A DNA stretch of 9,506 bases, taken from assembly GCA_023128035.1 (NCBI GenBank), contig JAGMES010000160.1, forward strand, positions 1 to 9,506, read 5' to 3'. Made by a program: the position numbers and the translations under genes. Below are positions 5,379-9,506 of this stretch, piece after piece. The notes under the pieces were generated by a model, which was not told the DNA's origin, made no database searches, and saw only the letters and a program-made list of their open reading frames with translations. The DNA is from Halanaerobiales bacterium. GTDB taxonomy: Bacteria; Bacillota_F; Halanaerobiia; DY22613. Every line of letters begins with the position of its first letter. The stretch's first letter is position 1.

Positions 5379-7391
5379 TTACTTATATAATGCAGCCTTC
5401 ACATCTAGAAGATCTAACTCATCTAAAGTCTCAGGAAGTGGATAAGCGGTTTCTGGATTCCAACCCATTGCTATATAATAATCTCTACCTGCACCATCAA
5501 AGTTAGGAGTCATATTTTTGTTAGGCCCTTTCTTTAATGGTGGAACTCCCTTAGCGCGATTAGGCAGTTTAATTGTATCTGGTTTTATCCCCTCTCTGAG
5601 ATTAAACGCATGTCTAATGGTTTTTATCCGATGGGCAATTTCCATATATTCTTCAAAATCTTTATCCCAACCGGTTGATGCATTTATCCATTCAATAATA
5701 GGAGGAGTCACACCATTATCAAATGCAAAAGCACATAAACCCAGACCATTAACAAGATCCATAAAGCAACTACCATCCCTCAATTCATCCCCCTGAGCGT
5801 TTTCGCTAGGTTTTGCTTTATATGGATGAAGTTTAAATTTATTATCTCTTTCTTTTGTATCATTTGTTCGATATAAACTACACATATCCATTGAACTTGT
5901 ATGACGGCCAGGAGTAGGCTCTACCTGATAGGCCACACCTAAGCCAAGGCCTCCCTGTGGATTTCGACAATCATGCATAGGTAATTCCTGACCACCTACA
6001 TGCATAGCATACTTTTCCGAACCATTTCCGAAATATTCTGCAGCCCTTTTCACACCATCTTTTAGAATTTTACCAATACCTTCTCCATTAATAATTTTTC
6101 TAACAAGCTCAACTACTGCTTCACTATTACCCCATTCAAGTTTCCATCCATCAAGATCTTTTTCTGAGTCCAATACCTTATTTTCATAAGCCTCATATGC
6201 CCAGGCTACAACTACAGCACAACTTATAGTATCAATCCCCGCACGGTTGAGCATATCATTAACTTTAATAACCCTATGAACATCATTTGCCAAAAGCATA
6301 GTACCAAAACCACAAAGAGTCTCATATTCTGGTTTGTGAGTCTCTTTTAAAGGATAAGGTCCATCATCAACAGTAACAATTCCCCCACATCCTAATGGAC
6401 AACCATAACAATTATATTTCTTAGTTTCGTATTGAGTTACATAATTATTTGAGATATATCTGGCATCTTTTGTAGGAAAATCAACATAGCCAACACCTTT
6501 CCAGTTTTTAACTGGTGAATCGCCAATATTAGCAGCAAAAGCTGTGATTCCTGCAGTACCCCATTTTTTCATCTCCCAACGTTCAAAATCTTCTGGTTGA
6601 TGTGCCAAATTATGCTCATTTAAATACCTAACCAATCCAGAAAACATAGAACTGTTTAACATGTAACCTAACATTTTATTTATAAGAGGGTGTTTATATT
6701 TTTTACGAAAACCGTCTAAAAATTGATGCGTATATTTAAGCATTGTTTCTTCATCAGCCATCTCTGCCTTTTTATGCCCAAACAAGCATAGTGCCTTTAA
6801 ATTTTTAGATCCCATAAGGGCACCCAAACCGCTTCTAGCAGCAATACGGCCTTTGTCATTGACAACACCTGCTATCAATGAAAGATTCTCTCCACCCTGT
6901 CCAATACAGGCGATTTTAAAGTCCTTGCCATGTTTATCTTTTAAAATATCATCAGTCTCATTGGTATCTTTTCCCCATAAGTCAGATGCATCAACAAGTT
7001 CTTTTTGATCACCATCAATTAAAAGATATACTGGTTTCTCACTTTTTCCAATAAAGAAAATTCCATCATATCCAGTTTTTTTGATAGCCGGAGCAAAGTC
7101 ACCTCCACAATTTGCATCACCCCAGGTTCCTGTCAATGGGCTTTTACCAACAATCATAAATCGACCATTAAAATTTGCATACGTATTTGTAAGTAGTCCG
7201 CTCATAACGCCAAAGATATTCTCTGGATCAAATGGTCCCAGACCTGGCTTTTGCCTGTCGAAGATCACCTTTGCAGCTAAGCCATAGCCTGAAAGGAATT
7301 TTTCATAAATCTCATCTGGAATTATTTCGTCTTTTAAAGTTCTGTTTGTTAAATCTACCCACAAAATTTTTCCCATATAACCTTTACCCAT
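5379..7391 (-). CDS. Aldehyde:ferredoxin oxidoreductase family protein (tungsten bis-pterin enzyme)
   Basis: A 670-residue AOR-family catalytic subunit. AOR enzymes oxidise aldehydes to acids (or the reverse) at a tungsten bis-tungstopterin centre and exchange electrons with ferredoxin in the cytoplasm. The N-terminal domain opens with GYMGKILWVDLTNRT, then GRFMIVGKSPLTGTWGDANCGG (pterin-binding region around 77-98) and ARSGLGALMGSKNLKA (185-200). The 4Fe-4S ligands are Cys328, Cys331 and Cys335 (CYGCPLGC) plus Cys553 late in the protein. KPEYE (353-357) is the conserved Glu-containing motif. It is longer than archaeal AOR (about 605) and nearer the size of the benzoyl-CoA reductase subunit BamB, which is an alternative relative. 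No partner Fe-S or flavin subunit is encoded here, so it probably works alone or with free ferredoxin. It is the first gene of the operon, with AAGGAGGT seven bases before its ATG. Tungsten as the metal is inferred from the family. Confidence 0.94.
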   Translation of the reverse strand: MGKGYMGKILWVDLTNRTLKDEIIPDEIYEKFLSGYGLAAKVIFDRQKPGLGPFDPENIFGVMSGLLTNTYANFNGRFMIVGKSPLTGTWGDANCGGDFAPAIKKTGYDGIFFIGKSEKPVYLLIDGDQKELVDASDLWGKDTNETDDILKDKHGKDFKIACIGQGGENLSLIAGVVNDKGRIAARSGLGALMGSKNLKALCLFGHKKAEMADEETMLKYTHQFLDGFRKKYKHPLINKMLGYMLNSSMFSGLVRYLNEHNLAHQPEDFERWEMKKWGTAGITAFAANIGDSPVKNWKGVGYVDFPTKDARYISNNYVTQYETKKYNCYGCPLGCGGIVTVDDGPYPLKETHKPEYETLCGFGTMLLANDVHRVIKVNDMLNRAGIDTISCAVVVAWAYEAYENKVLDSEKDLDGWKLEWGNSEAVVELVRKIINGEGIGKILKDGVKRAAEYFGNGSEKYAMHVGGQELPMHDCRNPQGGLGLGVAYQVEPTPGRHTSSMDMCSLYRTNDTKERDNKFKLHPYKAKPSENAQGDELRDGSCFMDLVNGLGLCAFAFDNGVTPPIIEWINASTGWDKDFEEYMEIAHRIKTIRHAFNLREGIKPDTIKLPNRAKGVPPLKKGPNKNMTPNFDGAGRDYYIAMGWNPETAYPLPETLDELDLLDVKAALYK

Positions 7392-7503
7392 TATTTTACC
7401 TCCTTGTTTTGATAAGTATTTTTATTATTTAAGGAAAAATGTTCTATTTAAATATTCGACAATTTTTTTAAGTTTCCTTCTTTTTTCTCTAATAATTGGC
7501 AAA

Positions 7504-7531
7504 AATATAGTATAGTCATAATATATTGCAA
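7504..7531 (-). promoter_or_regulatory. Candidate promoter of the AOR-GRE operon
   Basis: On the minus strand TTGCAA (7526-7531) and TATATT (7504-7509) are separated by 16 bases and would start transcription about 105 bases before the AOR start codon. The match is moderate (four and five of six) in very AT-rich DNA. The long leader from roughly 7497 to 7392 has A/T-only palindromes such as the one near 7447-7457, but I see no clear riboswitch or operator. Confidence 0.4.
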
Positions 7532-7540
7532 GCCTAATTT

Positions 7541-7558
7541 AAAAAAATCATATTTTTT
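7541..7558 (-). terminator. Weak AT-only hairpin with T-run after the P-loop gene
   Basis: The minus strand reads A6-TATGA-T7, a 7-bp all-AT stem with a three-base loop ending in a T-run, 20-40 bases after the TAG stop at 7579-7581. The position suits a terminator, but the stem has no GC pair and may be only compositional bias. Confidence 0.25.
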
Positions 7559-7578
7559 CCATCAATAACTTCATTTAA

Positions 7579-9117
7579 CTATTTTATACTACTTACTTGA
7601 ATTTTTAAATATCTGGACCATTGTCTAGTCAATCCCATTCCTGAAAGATAAATATCCGGGATATGGTATCTTATCGGTTCACTTGATTTTCTTTGATGTG
7701 ACTTTAACACACCAATTTCAATTAAATGGTCTATAGTCGTTTTTACTTTACCACTTTCCACTCCACACTCAACTAAAGCACTCTTCAAATCATCTTCACA
7801 AACAGGAAATGTTTTTTGAAAATTTTTAATTTCTTTCAAAATATTCTTATACTCTCCATACTCCTCTAAAAGTTCGCTAACACTATCTTCAGAAACTTCT
7901 TTCATAACTAATTCAAAATTTTTAGGACTAATTAATGTATTTTCATCAACTTTACTTCCGCATTGATTTATTTCTCTTTTAGCAGCATATGAGAAAAGCG
8001 CTAAAATACTACGTGGAACAATAGTACCTTGATTATCTGCAAGATGATTACGTATCCAATTGTAAGAGTAAACTTTATTGCCTTTGCCCATTTTTTCCCC
8101 TACAATTATTTTAAGAAGTTCTTTATTTAATTTAATATCTTCTCTCGAAACATACCTAATTTTTTCATCTGGTATTGACAGAGTAAAACCTATATGACTT
8201 AAGACAGTTTCTAATAATTGAGCCATATCAGTTGAATTTTCTGCCATCCTCTTCCACACCATAGCTAGCAAAGAATCATAGTTCCATGTTAGATTGGTAG
8301 TATAATTTCTTAATTTTACTTTATCATCTAAGCCTTCTCCAACTTCCTTTTTAAAGATATCCTCCCTCAAAAAAATCTTTGCCCGAATGTTTTGGTAACG
8401 ATTAAAATATTCAAACCAAAGAGAAATTAACGTAGAAATTATTGTACCTCTTACTTCTTTAGAAATTAAGATATCTAATGCATCATAAACAAGAATAATC
8501 CTTTTATTTTCTCTTTCTAGAGTGTGTTGGAGAAAAGCAAAAAAATCTTCTATAAGCGCTGCCAGTGAATTGTCTTTTGCAAATTCTTTTAACTCATTAA
8601 TTGAGCAATTTTTAAGTTTTTTAATCTCTTCTCGAACATTCTGAATGCTTTCATAATTTTTTAATATAGATCGTGCTGCTAAACATCTCCAATAATTTCG
8701 GATTGTTGTACTACTATCCTCAACAGATTGAAAATTTACTTTTGAAGGAAACTCAGAACTATTTTTCAAACCTGTAATCCATTCTGTTCCCTCAATCAAT
8801 TCAACAGAAACCTCTAAATAGTTAGCTACTTCTTTCGCATATTCTGGATGTGCTAGAACAGAAAAGAGGGCGGTTTTTCCACTACCCTTTTGGCCTAAAA
8901 TTAAAAATCTATCTGCTTCAAAGATAAACCGATGATCCTGTCTTGGATAAAATCTTTTTCGCAAATCTTCTTGAGTATTAAACTCATTTTCGGCAGCAGC
9001 ACTTTCGTTAGGGATAATATTTGCAATTGAGTTTAATAGACTTTTTCTTTGAGCATCATCAATATATACTTTTTTATCATCTTGACTTTGATATTCGCTA
9101 GCAATTAAATTGGCCAA
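7579..9117 (-). CDS. P-loop ATPase, C-terminal piece of a frameshifted larger protein
   Basis: A 512-residue stretch counted from a TTG at 9117, a codon with no good Shine-Dalgarno. The frame is actually open back to 9165 and reads naturally as a continuation of the upstream fragment. Residues 75-82 are a textbook Walker A (GQKGSGKT), and ILVYDALD (208-215) is Walker B. FLREDIF (249-255) followed by a LTWNYDSLLAMVWKR helix resembles STAND/KAP-like NTPases and the family NCBI calls 'P-loop ATPase, Sll1717 family'. The last 80 residues (about 430-500, ending YHIPDIYLSGMGLTRQ) look like a winged helix that could bind nucleic acid or another protein. There is no membrane segment. ATP-driven switching, possibly in defence or regulation, is inference. 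It is separated from the AOR gene by 187 bases and a candidate promoter, so it is not part of that operon. Confidence 0.75.
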   Translation of the reverse strand: MANLIASEYQSQDDKKVYIDDAQRKSLLNSIANIIPNESAAAENEFNTQEDLRKRFYPRQDHRFIFEADRFLILGQKGSGKTALFSVLAHPEYAKEVANYLEVSVELIEGTEWITGLKNSSEFPSKVNFQSVEDSSTTIRNYWRCLAARSILKNYESIQNVREEIKKLKNCSINELKEFAKDNSLAALIEDFFAFLQHTLERENKRIILVYDALDILISKEVRGTIISTLISLWFEYFNRYQNIRAKIFLREDIFKKEVGEGLDDKVKLRNYTTNLTWNYDSLLAMVWKRMAENSTDMAQLLETVLSHIGFTLSIPDEKIRYVSREDIKLNKELLKIIVGEKMGKGNKVYSYNWIRNHLADNQGTIVPRSILALFSYAAKREINQCGSKVDENTLISPKNFELVMKEVSEDSVSELLEEYGEYKNILKEIKNFQKTFPVCEDDLKSALVECGVESGKVKTTIDHLIEIGVLKSHQRKSSEPIRYHIPDIYLSGMGLTRQWSRYLKIQVSSIK

Positions 9118-9142
9118 AACGCGATACGGATTTTCTTCACTA

Positions 9143-9506
9143 TTAAATTCTAATAATTTTTGCAGTCATAACCCGAGGTAATACAAGTCTTAAGCCTGCC
9201 ATATTTTGTTCGTTTCCATAAGACAACAATACAGCAAGATCTGAATATTTACTTAGCATCAAACCACCCACATCATTAATACCAGTTCGTGCATCCATAA
9301 AAATAAAATCTGGATTAAAACGGGTTGAAATTTGATCTAATAAATCTATAATAGGATTTTCTTCTTGTTGATAAAGCGGCATTCCAAAATCTATCCTAGC
9401 AATTTGTTCCATATAGTTTTCGGAATTTTCCTGAGTAAGTTTTAATGCAGGCATAATATATACTGGACAGTCAATAGTTTTTTTGGAAATTTCATAAAAA
9501 AATATA
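9143..9506 (-). CDS. MinD/ParA-like P-loop NTPase fragment, 5' end outside the window
   Basis: The frame is open to the window edge. An internal Met at 9454 begins a 103-residue stretch, but codons upstream (reading KKTIDCPVYI before that Met) continue without a stop, so the true start lies outside. The segment FIFMDARTGINDVGGLML has a hydrophobic strand ending in Asp (Walker B of the MinD/ParA/SIMIBI class) followed by the ArgThrGly seen in large KGG-type ATPases, and then a second strand (DLAVLLSY). The Walker A motif expected about 150-250 residues earlier is not in the window. The frame ends at TAA 9143-9145 shortly after VLPRVMTAK, just where the neighbouring frame takes over. Confidence 0.65.
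   Translation of the reverse strand, partial: IFFYEISKKTIDCPVYIMPALKLTQENSENYMEQIARIDFGMPLYQQEENPIIDLLDQISTRFNPDFIFMDARTGINDVGGLMLSKYSDLAVLLSYGNEQNMAGLRLVLPRVMTAKIIRI

Larger units (their letters stand above)
7579..9506 (-). pseudogene. Frameshifted fusion ATPase (MinD-like plus AAA/STAND-like), partial
   Basis: The two pieces overlap in different frames between 9143 and 9165. Removing one base from the five-T run at 9157-9161 (five A on the coding strand) turns MTAKIIRI-stop into MTAKLLEFNSEENPYRVLANLI, which runs straight into the downstream ATPase without a stop. The simplest reading is one gene with a one-base insertion in a homopolymer, so either a sequencing error or a recent mutation. 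Both halves otherwise look intact. Programmed +1 frameshifting is a less likely alternative, because no rare-codon or stop-based slippery site is evident. Confidence 0.65.

Noticed and set aside
5518..5796. Plus-strand open frames inside the AOR and GRE genes (for example 5518-5796 and 7081-7432)
   Set aside because: They lie antisense within clearly coding genes, have no ribosome sites and encode low-complexity, unrecognisable proteins.
2388..7391. Glycyl radical microcompartment locus
   Set aside because: No shell proteins, phosphotransacylase or CoA-acylating aldehyde dehydrogenase is present, and neither GRE nor AOR shows an obvious encapsulation-peptide extension.
7392..7578. Riboswitch (tungsten/molybdenum cofactor type) in the AOR leader
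   Set aside because: The leader is almost pure A/T with no GC-paired helices or recognisable conserved core.

Overview
The window is AT-rich, and every gene I can support lies on the minus strand, so transcription runs from high to low coordinates. The strong GGAGG-type ribosome binding sites, low GC, an oxygen-sensitive glycyl radical enzyme (GRE) and a tungsten-type aldehyde:ferredoxin oxidoreductase (AOR) point to a strictly anaerobic, fermentative low-GC Firmicute (Clostridia or Halanaerobiales-like). That placement is inference; no marker gene is present.

Layout in transcription order. (1) 9506-7579: a large P-loop ATPase gene, cut by the window edge and broken by an apparent single-base frameshift near 9157-9161. 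The N-terminal piece carries a MinD/ParA-like Walker B region. The C-terminal piece is a second P-loop ATPase with a predicted winged-helix tail. (2) 7578-7392: an intergenic region with a candidate promoter. (3) 7391-1513: a tight four-gene operon made of an AOR-family oxidoreductase, a GRE with a Cys-x-Glu active site, a small protein whose C-terminal half looks like an SCP2 lipid-carrier fold, and the GRE activating enzyme (radical SAM with two extra 4Fe-4S clusters). (4) 1512-1240: an intergenic region dominated by a 204-bp inverted repeat with 29-bp perfect arms, MITE-like, and a short tandem repeat. (5) 1239-130: a DUF6765-family protein rich in His/Asp motifs. (6) 129-1: a consensus-like extended -10 promoter followed directly by an operator-like palindrome, driving something beyond the left edge.

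The operon is the main point of interest. The activase puts the radical on Gly781 of the GRE, which then acts on an unknown substrate. The AOR either oxidises an aldehyde produced by the GRE (eliminase model) or supplies an acid to it (arylacetate decarboxylase model), passing electrons to ferredoxin. The GRE keeps the thiyl Cys and the Glu of the eliminase/decarboxylase branch but appears to lack the second acidic residue of glycerol/diol dehydratases. No microcompartment shell, alcohol dehydrogenase or Fe-S small subunit is encoded in the window. The SCP2-like protein between GRE and activase hints at a hydrophobic substrate or product. Substrate and product cannot be read from the sequence.
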